In this document: piece after piece, positions 46,357 to 55,829 of the stretch
How positions within the stretch are numbered: the first letter of the stretch is position 1
Layout of the letters: each line of letters starts with the position of its first letter
Source of the DNA: Clostridiaceae bacterium
Lineage (GTDB): Bacteria; Bacillota; Clostridia; Lachnospirales; Lachnospiraceae
DNA length: 64,000 nucleotides
NCBI GenBank assembly: GCA_009911065.1
Contig: QXWR01000001.1
Location: forward strand, 62,001 to 126,000
Direction: 5' to 3'
Position numbers and translations under genes: made by a program
The notes under the pieces: generated by a model
What the model was told of the DNA's origin: nothing
What the model saw: only the letters and a program-made list of their open reading frames with translations
Database searches by the model: none

Positions 46357-46847
46357 TAGTACAAGCCCCCTATCACATGAAGTTTCAAGGTCACGTTTTT
46401 AGCGCTCCCTGAATAGCATACCTTGAAGGCGTTCAAGGCTTTTCCGTACACTTCGACGTTTTCGACCGGGCCGTCAGCTTCGACGATCTCCGTTTCGACC
46501 GTATAATCGGAATTATTCGCCGGGCGCGGAAGCGTAACCGTTTTTTCGGCGTTTGTCGCCGGATATTTCATCGTGTTTTTAAGATCGACCGTCAAAATCT
46601 GGCCGCGCACATCGTCAAGCGATTCCTGGACTAACCGAAGATTCATTGACACGAACCCAACAATCAGGGCATTTTCCAGAACTCCGAAATCCATGTTTCC
46701 GAAGTTCCTTTTGCTCTGCTGTGTGCCTTTTTTCTCAACTTCGCCAGGCGCCGGCGCCCAGTTATACAGACCGTTCCCCAGGCTTTCAACGGATACGCGC
46801 CGGGGATACTGGACGATACGATCTTCCCAAAATACCGGGATATACAT
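46356..46847 (-). CDS. Phage tail/fibre-region protein
   Basis: 163 aa starting MYIPVFWEDRIVQYPRR, behind AGAAGGGAAGG. Beta-rich. The C-terminal part (AFKVCYSGSAKNVTLKLHV) looks like a beta-sandwich. No firm family. Position between gpI and the variable adhesin suggests a fibre shaft or attachment component. Confidence 0.6.
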   Translation of the reverse strand: MYIPVFWEDRIVQYPRRVSVESLGNGLYNWAPAPGEVEKKGTQQSKRNFGNMDFGVLENALIVGFVSMNLRLVQESLDDVRGQILTVDLKNTMKYPATNAEKTVTLPRPANNSDYTVETEIVEADGPVENVEVYGKALNAFKVCYSGSAKNVTLKLHVIGGLY

Positions 46848-46865
46848 TTTTCTTCACCTTCCCTT

Positions 46866-47198
46866 CTAACTCTTTGCCGAAGTCTGGACGATTTTCAGGG
46901 TATAGCGGTACTGAATCCCTTCGTCAAATTCCGCCTTGTTTAAATTCTCATTTCCGCCGGCCCACATAAAGCCGTCCCGATGATAAAAGCGGATCCCGTT
47001 GATTTCGTCCGGCGCTTCGTGATCGAACATTACATAGATAGCGACGCGGCCGTCCGGTAATGTTTCCACCTTTTCGATCGGGATTTTCGACCAGGTTTCG
47101 CCGGATCTGTACTCCGCATAAGCGATAACTTTTTTAATATATTCCTTTATGTCTTCCAGCGCTTCGGCCGTCAAAGGAATATAGCTTGCTTCTGTCAT
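46866..47198 (-). CDS. Small phage tail protein
   Basis: 110 aa from ATG 47198 behind AAAGGAG. The frame is open far upstream through the gpI repeats, but that is a shadow. N-terminal helix with IKEYIKKVIAYAEYR, then beta strands ending in YRYTLKIVQTS. No family recognised. Confidence 0.65.
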   Translation of the reverse strand: MTEASYIPLTAEALEDIKEYIKKVIAYAEYRSGETWSKIPIEKVETLPDGRVAIYVMFDHEAPDEINGIRFYHRDGFMWAGGNENLNKAEFDEGIQYRYTLKIVQTSAKS

Positions 47199-47214
47199 GC
47201 TTCCAAACTCCTTT

Positions 47215-48429
47215 CTATTCTTCCGCGGCGTATTTGTCCGCGTCAGTGTTATAATATAAGTCATAGCCGGTACTTTCCCCAGCCGCGGAAACGCCGCTTT
47301 CCGCGCCGGAAAATCCGACCGAAGGATCGGGAATTGTCCCGGTTTCAGTGTAGACGGTTGAACCCGTCCCGGATTCGCCTTCAAGCCCGACTTGAACTTC
47401 GTTAAATTGTGCGCCGACGGAAATATCCGGCGCGGTTCCGGTTTCCTGATAAACCGTTGAACCCGTCCCGGATTCGCCTTCAATATCGACTTCGGCTTCG
47501 GCAAACTGGCCGCCGACGGAAATATCCGGCGTCGTCCCAGATTCCGCTTCGCTGTCCGAAGAATAGACAGAAAAGCCTTCTTCGGAAGCGGCCTGAATGT
47601 CGATCTGGCCGTCGGTAAATGCCGCGCCGACGGAAATATCCGGCGCGGTTCCTGATTCTGTTTCGCTGTCCGAAGAATAGACAGAAAAGCCTTCTTCGGA
47701 AGCGGCCTGAAAATCAATCTGGTTTTCTACAAGCGCGGCGCCGACGGAAATATCCGGCGTGGTTCCGGCGTTTGTATATACTGTATTTGCGCTATCGCTG
47801 GCGCCTTCCAGCGTGATATTCACTTCGGAAGGGAAGAATCCGACTTCTGTATTCGGATAAGTGCCACACTCAAATTCACCGCAAAATGTATAAACAAAAG
47901 ATTGAAATTCCGAAATCTGTTTGAATACCAGTTTTATTCCATTTTGAAAAACCATGTAATCGAAGCGCGACCGCGCATTTTTTACCTGGTTTAAATATTT
48001 CAAAAATTCCTTGATTGACGTTTGCGTGACTTCGGTTCCGACGGCAATCCGAAAATGAAAAGGTTCGCCGGCATAGGTGAACCATTCTTCGACGGAAGTA
48101 TTTTCATTTCCGAATACCGTATCAATCATTTCTTCCATCGCCTGGCGCGTCCCCAGCTTCATATACCAATAAATAGAATTTCGGATCATGTTCCGCTTCA
48201 CGCTGGGCGAAAGGGAAGGGCTGTAAAATAAAACACGGTTTTCGACCGCCAGAAAGTCAAGTTTATCATCAGACACGGATTCCAGATCCGCCCATATATA
48301 AACACGCCGCACACGGTCAAAATATTTCTTTTTCTGCATATCGAAGGCATACGAAAGGGCGATTCTTTCAGGCGTCTTCATTTCGGACGGAAGCGCGTTT
48401 TCTGTCCGGTAATCTGCAAGTTTAATCAT
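47215..48429 (-). CDS. P2 gpI-like baseplate protein with C-terminal tandem repeats
   Basis: 404 aa. Residues 1-190 match the P2 gpI tail-protein family (LDFLAVENRVLFYSPSLS, YWYMKLGTRQAMEEMIDTVF), which joins the baseplate to tail fibres. Residues about 205-404 are a different module: five or six acidic repeats of 33-38 aa built on (A/T)PDISVGAxF followed by an SGTGSTVY- or EEGFSVYSS-type segment. The repeats are also close at DNA level (47,340-47,770). Ordinary gpI is about 180-200 aa, so this is a fusion to a fibre-like extension. Confidence 0.82.
   Translation of the reverse strand: MIKLADYRTENALPSEMKTPERIALSYAFDMQKKKYFDRVRRVYIWADLESVSDDKLDFLAVENRVLFYSPSLSPSVKRNMIRNSIYWYMKLGTRQAMEEMIDTVFGNENTSVEEWFTYAGEPFHFRIAVGTEVTQTSIKEFLKYLNQVKNARSRFDYMVFQNGIKLVFKQISEFQSFVYTFCGEFECGTYPNTEVGFFPSEVNITLEGASDSANTVYTNAGTTPDISVGAALVENQIDFQAASEEGFSVYSSDSETESGTAPDISVGAAFTDGQIDIQAASEEGFSVYSSDSEAESGTTPDISVGGQFAEAEVDIEGESGTGSTVYQETGTAPDISVGAQFNEVQVGLEGESGTGSTVYTETGTIPDPSVGFSGAESGVSAAGESTGYDLYYNTDADKYAAEE
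47340..47770 (-). repeat. In-frame DNA tandem repeats within the gpI-like gene
   Basis: Units of about 99-114 bp, four of them clear. Two neighbouring units share long near-identical blocks (around 47,525-47,600 and 47,640-47,710). Unit number could vary by slippage or recombination. Confidence 0.8.
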
Positions 48430-49579
48430 CTTCTATTCCACCGTATGTAAATTCAACCGTTTTTTCCATAGCGATCGACGTTTCAGGAATCGGCGTAAAT
48501 ACCGGCGAAGTTATCACAACGCGCTTTCCGCCGGCGGCGCGAACAAATTCCGTCAATGCGTCCGGGTTTATGTCCCGGCCGATCTTCGTCCTCTGCCAGT
48601 TTAAGTATGTTTCTTTTGCGGCTTCAATGGATTCCTGAATCACCTTGATATTGTTCAAGTCGCTTCGCGCGATATAGTAAACCGCTTTCAGGTTATAATT
48701 CACCACATCAGGCGCCGCCACAAGATCATTGTCTGTTAGCGGTATGATCGGATTTTCCCGTAAATATTCCAGGCAACCGGAACAAAACGTCTTGCTGGGA
48801 AGGGCGCCGCCAACCAGAAGGATCCGAATATCAACGACCGCTTCCGTCGGTTCATATATTTTCACATCTTCAATCGCGGCGCTGTTATACTGCTTCACCC
48901 AGTATTCGTAAGCGTCCGCCGGGCCGGCCACGGAATAAGAAGAAGGCGCCAGGAAGATTCTTTCCCGGAAGCTGTCTTCGGATTCTTCGCCGGTTCCGCC
49001 GTCTGATTTTGTAATATTCGATACACCGGAAACATAGGGAACCGGATCGACGATCGTTTCAATCTGTCCGACAATATATTCATTCCCGACTTCCCCGACG
49101 GTTTCACACGTACAGTCAACATCAACGAAGGAATCGCCAGCTTTTACTTCCGCGTAATCATCAGTAGCAAAATACACGCCATCGCCGGCCGTGATTCTGG
49201 TTCCTTGCGGAATATAGATCACGTCCTTTCTTATCTCCGAAAGTGTGAACCGCGCCGTCACAACTGCCGGTTTCGGCTCCTGGATAAAGGTTTTCTTGAA
49301 GGCGCCTAAATGCCGCAAGAAATTCCCTTTTGAGTATTTCAAAAGATTCATTTTCGCCGCATTATCTAATATTTGATACATTTGAAAGTATTGACCGGCT
49401 TCTATCCTTAAATGGATATGTTCTTTGTCGCCAGGGCGAAGCGCAACCTTCCGGCCGGTTGCTTCCTGATACTTCTTTTCATAGTCGGCGATCATTTCAT
49501 TCAAAATTTTTTCGTATGATATATCATCGACGAAGGAAATATCAGGCAAATTATAAAGTTTTGAAATTTCATTCTGCAT
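48422..49579 (-). CDS. Baseplate assembly protein J
   Basis: 385 aa. Matches baseplate J-like proteins of contractile tails (IPQGTRITAGDGVYFATDDY, GGTGEESEDSFRERI, AGPADAYEYWVKQYN). It forms the wedge of the baseplate. Overlaps both neighbours by 8-11 nt, so the operon is tightly coupled. Confidence 0.9.
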   Translation of the reverse strand: MQNEISKLYNLPDISFVDDISYEKILNEMIADYEKKYQEATGRKVALRPGDKEHIHLRIEAGQYFQMYQILDNAAKMNLLKYSKGNFLRHLGAFKKTFIQEPKPAVVTARFTLSEIRKDVIYIPQGTRITAGDGVYFATDDYAEVKAGDSFVDVDCTCETVGEVGNEYIVGQIETIVDPVPYVSGVSNITKSDGGTGEESEDSFRERIFLAPSSYSVAGPADAYEYWVKQYNSAAIEDVKIYEPTEAVVDIRILLVGGALPSKTFCSGCLEYLRENPIIPLTDNDLVAAPDVVNYNLKAVYYIARSDLNNIKVIQESIEAAKETYLNWQRTKIGRDINPDALTEFVRAAGGKRVVITSPVFTPIPETSIAMEKTVEFTYGGIEDD

Positions 49580-49883
49580 TGTATGTAAGCACCACCTTCG
49601 GAATCATATTTCCGGCGCCGCCGGAAGCTATAAATGATACTTCTTCCACGCTTGCGCGTGGTTCAAATTCTTCTATTAGTTCAATCGCGCTTATTGTATA
49701 AAGATTCTGCGCGATATAGGCCGGGCTTGAAATAATATCAGGATCCAGCCCGATTTCCCGGTTATTCGGGATTGTGCCTTTTATACAAGTCAAAAGAAAA
49801 AGGGCCTTTTCAAGAATTTCTTCCCGAAGTTCCCTTTCATAGACACTATTTATAATAATCTGAACGTCGTCTATTATTAACAC
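49569..49883 (-). CDS. Baseplate wedge protein, gp25/W-like
   Basis: 104 aa. GPW/gp25 family pattern: GTIPNNREIGLDPDII and the C-terminal IPKVVLTYNAE. A central baseplate wedge protein in contractile tails. Order W-J-I is that of P2. Confidence 0.82.
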   Translation of the reverse strand: MLIIDDVQIIINSVYERELREEILEKALFLLTCIKGTIPNNREIGLDPDIISSPAYIAQNLYTISAIELIEEFEPRASVEEVSFIASGGAGNMIPKVVLTYNAE

Positions 49884-49895
49884 AATATCACCGCC

Positions 49896-50285
49896 TTACA
49901 GATATTCTTTCGCCGTGACTGTAATCGCAACGGAAACAAGTTCGCCGTGATTCCAGACTTCTTTATAATCTTCGTCTATTCCGGTTATAACCCATTTTCC
50001 GCCGCCGACTTTGTGTCCGCCCAGGACGAAAGAATTTACAACCCCTTGTTCACACATCAAGGTTATTTTGTGAACCATGCTCCAGGGCCGGACGCCGTGA
50101 CCGGCGATAAATTTCATTTCAAAAGTTACGCCCTGGTTCTGCGGCCCTTCAAACTCCAATTCGGATTTTTTTCTATATCGCTTGTGTTCAGAATATGACG
50201 CCGAAATTGTCCTTTTTAAATTGTTAAATGTGCAAATTCTTCTATCATTTGTTTCAAATATCACTTCGCCGAAATAGCCTATCAA
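49896..50285 (-). CDS. Phage tail protein gpU-like
   Basis: 129 aa. Starts MIGYFGEVIFETNDRRICTF and contains LGGHKVGGGKWVITGIDE and WNHGELVSVAITVTAKEY, a good match to the P2 gpU family. It takes part in tail completion. Its place between V and W differs from P2. Confidence 0.82.
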   Translation of the reverse strand: MIGYFGEVIFETNDRRICTFNNLKRTISASYSEHKRYRKKSELEFEGPQNQGVTFEMKFIAGHGVRPWSMVHKITLMCEQGVVNSFVLGGHKVGGGKWVITGIDEDYKEVWNHGELVSVAITVTAKEYL

Positions 50286-50302
50286 ACAGAATCACCCCAT
50301 TT

Positions 50303-50761
50303 CTACCCCGGATAACTGCCGTCAACGATCAAATTTCCGCCCACATGGACGTTTCCGGTTGTTTTTATCGACTTTGCTTCAATAGCGCCGTCAACGGTCA
50401 AATCACCGGCTATATTCAGCGATTCCACGTGTACAGAATCGCTTACAATGTCAAGCCGCTTTTCTTCTCGATCGTATCTGATATAGCTTCCGTCGCCGAA
50501 GTCTTTCCGCCAGATCCCGGCCACGCCTTCGACGGGCCGGTTTCCGGTTGTGTAAGGCGGAACAAGTATCATTCCGCGCGTTCCGCCGTTCTGTAAGTGA
50601 ATAACATAAACCATTGTGTCAATCTCTGGCGGATTCCATTCATTAGACCATAAAGGCATGAAGGGCGACAAAGAATTATCCCGATCCTTATAAACGACCT
50701 GGGCCGTTCCATCTGCATGGTTCACGGCCGATATATAGCCGACGCGCACAACGTCAGACAT
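50303..50761 (-). CDS. Baseplate assembly protein V (spike)
   Basis: 152 aa. N-terminal OB-fold (VRVGYISAVNHADGTAQVVY) and C-terminal beta-helix-like repeats of IxGDLTVDGAIEAKSI type, as in the central spike of contractile tails, which punctures the cell envelope. Confidence 0.85.
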   Translation of the reverse strand: MSDVVRVGYISAVNHADGTAQVVYKDRDNSLSPFMPLWSNEWNPPEIDTMVYVIHLQNGGTRGMILVPPYTTGNRPVEGVAGIWRKDFGDGSYIRYDREEKRLDIVSDSVHVESLNIAGDLTVDGAIEAKSIKTTGNVHVGGNLIVDGSYPG

Positions 50762-50777
50762 TTTCTTGTCCCCCTCT

Positions 50778-52043
50778 CTATCCTGGTATGGTTAGTGTCG
50801 TCCCCGGATAAATCCAATGTCCGTTACTGGACGAAGATTTCCCGTGTGATTTTGCCGCGGATTCGATAACGCTTGAATTTGCGTTGTAAATCTGCATATA
50901 CTTTGCGCCGGATCCTAAATGGTTTGTGCTGATTTTCCAAAGGGTATCACCCGATACAATCGTATAGGTTTTAGCCTTCGTCGAAGGATCCGCCGCTTTC
51001 TTTGTAGTGCTTCCAGAAGCGACCGTCGCAACCGTAACGCCTTTTACAATAATACACAAGTGCATATCCAGCGAACAAAAATAACCGCCGCCGGCGTTCT
51101 TTTCGTGCGTGACGGTATCAATATAATATTTCCCGTCCAGCTTCCCGAAGCCGGTCATTTTTACACACTTGCTGGATATATATTTCGTGTCCCCCTTGAC
51201 TTTTACGTTCATCGTCTGGCATTGTCTGTTATGTTCAAGCAATTTCGCCTTTGCCTTGACTTCGGCGTCCTGAAGGCTTTCGGCTGTTTCGTTCAGCTTC
51301 AGGATCCGGCTTCCGTCTTGCAACATGAATTTATATGTCAAGGTCTGATTCTTCTTTGAATCGGTATAAGAAATTGAAACGCCGTCATAAGCGCGTGTCA
51401 TTCCTTTTTTTGCCGACCATGATTCGGTTTCCGTCCGGTCAATCGAAAGGGACGTCCCCTTCTTCTCATACTCCACACTATCAAAGACAACTATTTTCCG
51501 GTTGTATAATTTCATCGCCAGATTGTAGGAAGAACAAAGATTAAAGGCGAATGAAATATCTTCCTGATTCGATTGTTCCAGTTCATCGACCGGATAATCT
51601 TGACCGGAAAAGAAAAGCCCGACGCCGGCTTTTTTTGCGATTTCTGAAAGGATTCCTTTCACCGACGTTTTCTTCCAGGTCTTCGATTTCTTTGTGACGT
51701 TGAAGTCTGTATTGATCGGCGTCGTTATGCCGCCGATGGAAGCCGTTGAAGGCGGCCCCGAAAAACTCAAATCATCAATCAGGAAATATCCACAATTAAA
51801 TTTCCGGTTGTCGCCTTCCTTCTTCCAGTTTGTCAGTTTGATAATTGTTTCGACATAATCCCCCTGAACGGGGATCCAGCTTCCCGACCACTTTCCGCTT
51901 CTGTTATTCAGCTTCAAAGTCACCGTGTCGGCCGTTCCGCTGGCATGATCCACATACTGAAAACTTTCGATATAGTCAGTAATTGTCTTTGTTATGTCGT
52001 TCCCGTTATATAATACAGTTACGGAAGATTGACGCGCCTTCAT
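50778..52043 (-). CDS. Late-control D-like tail protein with C-terminal LysM
   Basis: 421 aa. Residues 1-330 fit the P2 gpD/T4 gp27-like baseplate hub (YNGNDITKTITDYIESFQYV, DLSFSGPPSTASIGG). After a Thr/Ser/Lys linker the last ~65 residues form a LysM module (YTIVSGDTLWKISTNHLGSG). The added LysM suggests peptidoglycan contact by the hub. The upstream gpX also has a LysM-like fold. Confidence 0.85.
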   Translation of the reverse strand: MKARQSSVTVLYNGNDITKTITDYIESFQYVDHASGTADTVTLKLNNRSGKWSGSWIPVQGDYVETIIKLTNWKKEGDNRKFNCGYFLIDDLSFSGPPSTASIGGITTPINTDFNVTKKSKTWKKTSVKGILSEIAKKAGVGLFFSGQDYPVDELEQSNQEDISFAFNLCSSYNLAMKLYNRKIVVFDSVEYEKKGTSLSIDRTETESWSAKKGMTRAYDGVSISYTDSKKNQTLTYKFMLQDGSRILKLNETAESLQDAEVKAKAKLLEHNRQCQTMNVKVKGDTKYISSKCVKMTGFGKLDGKYYIDTVTHEKNAGGGYFCSLDMHLCIIVKGVTVATVASGSTTKKAADPSTKAKTYTIVSGDTLWKISTNHLGSGAKYMQIYNANSSVIESAAKSHGKSSSSNGHWIYPGTTLTIPG

Positions 52044-52046
52044 GCT

Positions 52047-52256
52047 TTACAATCTCCATTCCGGGACGTCTTCTTCGTCTTCTTCCGGCAATTTCGGGAT
52101 ATAAACCTTCGTGCCGGCCGAAAAGACGTAAATTTCCAGCAAATCGGCGTTATTTTGAAGAAGAAGGCCGATATATTTCACGTCCCCGTAAAACTGATAG
52201 GCGATTGAATCCCACATATCGCCTTGTACCGTGGTATATATCCGGTTTTCGTCCAT
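52047..52256 (-). CDS. Tail protein X (LysM-like)
   Basis: 69 aa. Opening YTTVQGDMWDSIAYQFYGD and closing VFSAGTKVYIPKLP are the P2 gpX/LysM pattern. Lies between tape measure and gpD as in many myoviruses. Confidence 0.85.
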   Translation of the reverse strand: MDENRIYTTVQGDMWDSIAYQFYGDVKYIGLLLQNNADLLEIYVFSAGTKVYIPKLPEEDEEDVPEWRL

Positions 52257-52271
52257 ATATCAGGCCCCCTT

Positions 52272-55200
52272 TCATGCCGGCGCGAACGAAGTCCGCTGAT
52301 TCTGCCGGTTGTATTCCGCCATCATTTGATTAAATTTCTCCTGGGACATATCAAGCGCCGACTGAACGTCTTCTTTGCTCGCGTTCCCCTGGATAATCAC
52401 TTGCGGCGAATAGACGATCCGTTGTGAATCGTCCGTTGAACTCGTTTCGCTGGTTCTGTTCACGGTGTTATTATTGTTTATTGTGTTATAAAGTTCTTTT
52501 GTGACGGATCCGCCTTCCTGGCCTACCGCCTGGCCGCCTTCGACTAACTGTTTGATTCTTCCGAACATATCCGCGGCGCCGCTTGCTTCCGGCTGGCTCC
52601 CGACCACGCCGGCGACGACCGATTTCATGTTCGACCACAATTCAGAAAGAGGAAGGACAGCTTCTTTTCCAGCTTCACCGCCGCCCAAAAGGGAACCGCC
52701 GTTCGCGCCAAAGATCGTCGGCCCCGTCAGGATTCCGCCGTCTTTGTACCACTCGACGCCGATTTTCGGAATCGAAGGCGGCGAAAGTGAGAAGGAACCG
52801 CTTATTGAGAAATGCGGCAACTTAATTTTCGGAAGCGATAAGTGGCAACCAGAAAAGAAATTCTTGATCGCGTTCAGCCCGTTTTGTACGGTCTGTTTTG
52901 CCGCTTCCAGTTTCGACGATATTCCGCTTTTGATTTCTTCAAATTTTGAAGTTGCGGCTTGCTTCGCCGCGTCCAGTTTTGAAGCAAAGGCGGATCTGAT
53001 AGATTCCAGTTTTCCGCCGGTTAATGTGTTCACGGCCGACATAACATTTGAAAAAGTGCCTTGTACGCCAGCCATCGCGCCGGCGACAATCCCTTTTATT
53101 CCGCCGCCGGCGTTCGTGTATGCTGTTTTCATGCTTTCCAGGTTTGAAGATACGTTTGAAACGGCCTGGGACATAAAATTCCCTATTGTAGACTTCACGC
53201 TGTTAAAAGCGTTTGAAACGTTCGTTCCCACCGCGGACAATTTTTCACTGAATTTTGACCGCATTTCTTCCAATTTTCCGCCGGTCAAGTTGTTTATAAA
53301 GGAATATCCGGCTGTATAATAGCCCTTCACTCCCTCCATAGCGGCCGCGGCTATTCCCTTTATTCCGCCGCCGTGTTGCTCGTATGCCGACTTTATATTT
53401 GAAAGTTTTTCCGTGATTGTATCTTTCGCGGCCGAAAGAACGGTTCCGGCCTTCTCCTTGATCGAAGTCCAGGCGGCGGACGCCTTTTCTTTGATCGCCG
53501 TCAATTTTCCGCCCGTCGCGGTATCTATCGCATTGAACGCGCCGACAACAACGCCTTTCAGCGCATTAAGCGGCGCCAGCGCCAGCGAAGAAAGAGCCTT
53601 GAAGGCGCCAGAAAAGATATTTTTCAGCCCGTCAAGCGCTTTCGACCAATCGCCAGAAAAAACGCCGGTCACAAACTGAATAATCCCCTGGAATACCTGT
53701 TTCACGCCGTCGAATACGCCCGTCACGGTCTGCTTCCAACTCTCGAAAATTGAGGATATGAAAGCGAACGCGGCCGGAAATTTGTCGGCGAACGCCTGAA
53801 TCGCGGCCGTGGCCTTCTCTTTCAGGTTGTTAAATACGCCGACGATCCATTGTCCCAACTGCGAAGCCTTTTCTTTCACCGTGTCCCAGTTTTTATAAAG
53901 CAAAACGCCAATCGCCACAACCGCGGCAATCGCCAGGATAATAAGGCCGATCGGGCTTGTCAGGAAGGTAAAAGCGGCGCCAAGTGCCGAAGTGACGGCC
54001 GTTCCTACCGTACAAATCGCGTTCCATGCTGTCATAGCGGCCGTTTGCGCCCAGGTTGCGGCCGTGCTGGCTCCTTTCAAAATTGCGTCTTTCGCATATA
54101 AGGCGTGCAAATACAAAGTTTCCGCCTTATCCTTTACTTTCAGGGCGATATTTGCCAGCATAGCCTTCTTTTCTGCTATAAACACGGTTACAAGGGCCTT
54201 GACCGCCTTCGCCGCGTTCATGGTATCTTTTGCCAGCCCGACTATTTTCATGGACGCTATCGCGCCGGCAACGCCTATAATAATAGGTTTCAGCGCCCCC
54301 CATTCATTTAACTTCTGGTAAACCGTGGCCGCGGCGCCGATCACTTTCATAATAGCGCCAACAACCGACGGAAGGGCCGTTGTTGCAATAAAAGAAATGA
54401 CGGGCTTCGCCTTTTCAAACGCTTCAAAAAATTTATCTTTCAGATCCAGGGCGACCGCGATCACCTTATCAATAGCCGGCTTGTTTTCCTCGATTTTTGC
54501 CTTGATATTTTCAAAGGCTGTTCTTCCGGTATTCGCCAGGAATTGAAACGCCGCGACGCCTTTATTTTTCACATCTTCCAGAATCGGACGAACCATTCCA
54601 AAGAAAGCGACGGCCTTATCCTTGAATGAAGCAATCGCCGGAACGGCCCTTTCTGATAGCGCCTGAATAAATCCGGTCACTTTTTCCGTGATTTTCGGTA
54701 TATGATCGGCAACTGCGAAAATTGCGTCCTTAGCCATGGGCGCGAAGATTTTATACAACCGGATCTTCGCGTCGTCTACCGCGGAACCGAAAACCGCCAT
54801 CGCGCCCGGTAAAGTGTCCGTCACTTTTCCGGCCATATCCATCATAGCGCCTTCTGCGTTGTATAGTTCATCGTTTAGGGCTTGCCACTCTGAACGTCCG
54901 TCTGCTGTTGTGGTATTCAATCCAGACAGAAGATCGTTCAGCGTGTCGATCTGCGTCTTTCCGCCGATAGCCGCAAGCGCGGCGTTCCGTTCTTCTTCTG
55001 TCAGGTCTTTTGTTGCTTCATTGACAAGTTGAAGGGTTTCTTGAAGCCCGATGAACTTCCCTTCGCTGTCAAAGGCGGAAATACCTAACTTCTTCATCAT
55101 CGCGCCGGCCTGGCCGGTTCCCGACGTTAGGTTAATTAAAACAGTATTTAATTTGTTTCCGGCTTCTGATCCTTTGATTCCGCGGTTCGCCAGCACTCCA

Positions 55201-55829
55201 AGCGCCGTCGCGCTATCTTCCACGGATACGCCTAAATTGTTCAGGACGCCGCCACAACCGATATATGCTTCCATAAGCTGTTGCGCCGTCTGGTTTGATT
55301 TATTATTCGCCTTACACGCCACATCAAGATAGCCTGATAGTTCATCGACGGTAAGGCCCAACGCACTCATTGAATCAGTTACCAAATCGGAACACGTCGC
55401 CAGATCCATTCCAGTAGCTTCCGACAATCGAAGAACCGGTTCCAAGGCCGAAATAGAAGTGTTCACGTCCCAGCCGGCAAGGGCCATATATCCCAAGGCT
55501 TCGCTTGCTTCCGTTGCTGTTTTGGTTGTCTTTTTCCCCATTTCCAGGGCGGCGGCTTCCAGTTTTGCGTATTCTTCACTTGTGGCGCCGGCCGTGGCGG
55601 CCGTGTTCGCCATCGCCTGATCGAAATCTGCATAGACGGAAACGGCGTCTTTTACGAAATCGCCTATCTTTACCGCCGCAAACGCGGCCGTGGCAATTTT
55701 CGCGGCCGTTTTCGCGGCTTTTCCGATAGAATCCAGCTTCTTATTGACGCCGCCGACCGACTTTTCAAGGGAACTCTGTATTTTACCGCCGATTTCTAGC
55801 GCCAGTTCGTAAGTTGTTTTGTTTGCCAA
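52272..55829 (-). CDS. Tail tape measure protein
   Basis: 1185 aa, sets tail length. N-terminal TP901-type domain (DAVSVYADFDQAMANTAATA, TKTATEASEALGYMALAGWD). Central hydrophobic segments near residues 600-670 (FLTSPIGLIILAIAAVVAIG). The C-terminal half has three related blocks, with GGGIKGI at the start of two and LTGGKLE-type cores, each ~60-70 aa. Ends with an Asn/Thr-rich tail. Its start overlaps the frameshift extension of the chaperone gene by 47 nt. Confidence 0.92.
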   Translation of the reverse strand: MANKTTYELALEIGGKIQSSLEKSVGGVNKKLDSIGKAAKTAAKIATAAFAAVKIGDFVKDAVSVYADFDQAMANTAATAGATSEEYAKLEAAALEMGKKTTKTATEASEALGYMALAGWDVNTSISALEPVLRLSEATGMDLATCSDLVTDSMSALGLTVDELSGYLDVACKANNKSNQTAQQLMEAYIGCGGVLNNLGVSVEDSATALGVLANRGIKGSEAGNKLNTVLINLTSGTGQAGAMMKKLGISAFDSEGKFIGLQETLQLVNEATKDLTEEERNAALAAIGGKTQIDTLNDLLSGLNTTTADGRSEWQALNDELYNAEGAMMDMAGKVTDTLPGAMAVFGSAVDDAKIRLYKIFAPMAKDAIFAVADHIPKITEKVTGFIQALSERAVPAIASFKDKAVAFFGMVRPILEDVKNKGVAAFQFLANTGRTAFENIKAKIEENKPAIDKVIAVALDLKDKFFEAFEKAKPVISFIATTALPSVVGAIMKVIGAAATVYQKLNEWGALKPIIIGVAGAIASMKIVGLAKDTMNAAKAVKALVTVFIAEKKAMLANIALKVKDKAETLYLHALYAKDAILKGASTAATWAQTAAMTAWNAICTVGTAVTSALGAAFTFLTSPIGLIILAIAAVVAIGVLLYKNWDTVKEKASQLGQWIVGVFNNLKEKATAAIQAFADKFPAAFAFISSIFESWKQTVTGVFDGVKQVFQGIIQFVTGVFSGDWSKALDGLKNIFSGAFKALSSLALAPLNALKGVVVGAFNAIDTATGGKLTAIKEKASAAWTSIKEKAGTVLSAAKDTITEKLSNIKSAYEQHGGGIKGIAAAAMEGVKGYYTAGYSFINNLTGGKLEEMRSKFSEKLSAVGTNVSNAFNSVKSTIGNFMSQAVSNVSSNLESMKTAYTNAGGGIKGIVAGAMAGVQGTFSNVMSAVNTLTGGKLESIRSAFASKLDAAKQAATSKFEEIKSGISSKLEAAKQTVQNGLNAIKNFFSGCHLSLPKIKLPHFSISGSFSLSPPSIPKIGVEWYKDGGILTGPTIFGANGGSLLGGGEAGKEAVLPLSELWSNMKSVVAGVVGSQPEASGAADMFGRIKQLVEGGQAVGQEGGSVTKELYNTINNNNTVNRTSETSSTDDSQRIVYSPQVIIQGNASKEDVQSALDMSQEKFNQMMAEYNRQNQRTSFAPA

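Noticed and set aside
47199..47717. Long basic upstream extension of the 110-aa tail gene
   Set aside because: It is an alternative frame through the gpI tandem repeats. The true start at 47198 has a strong ribosome binding site.
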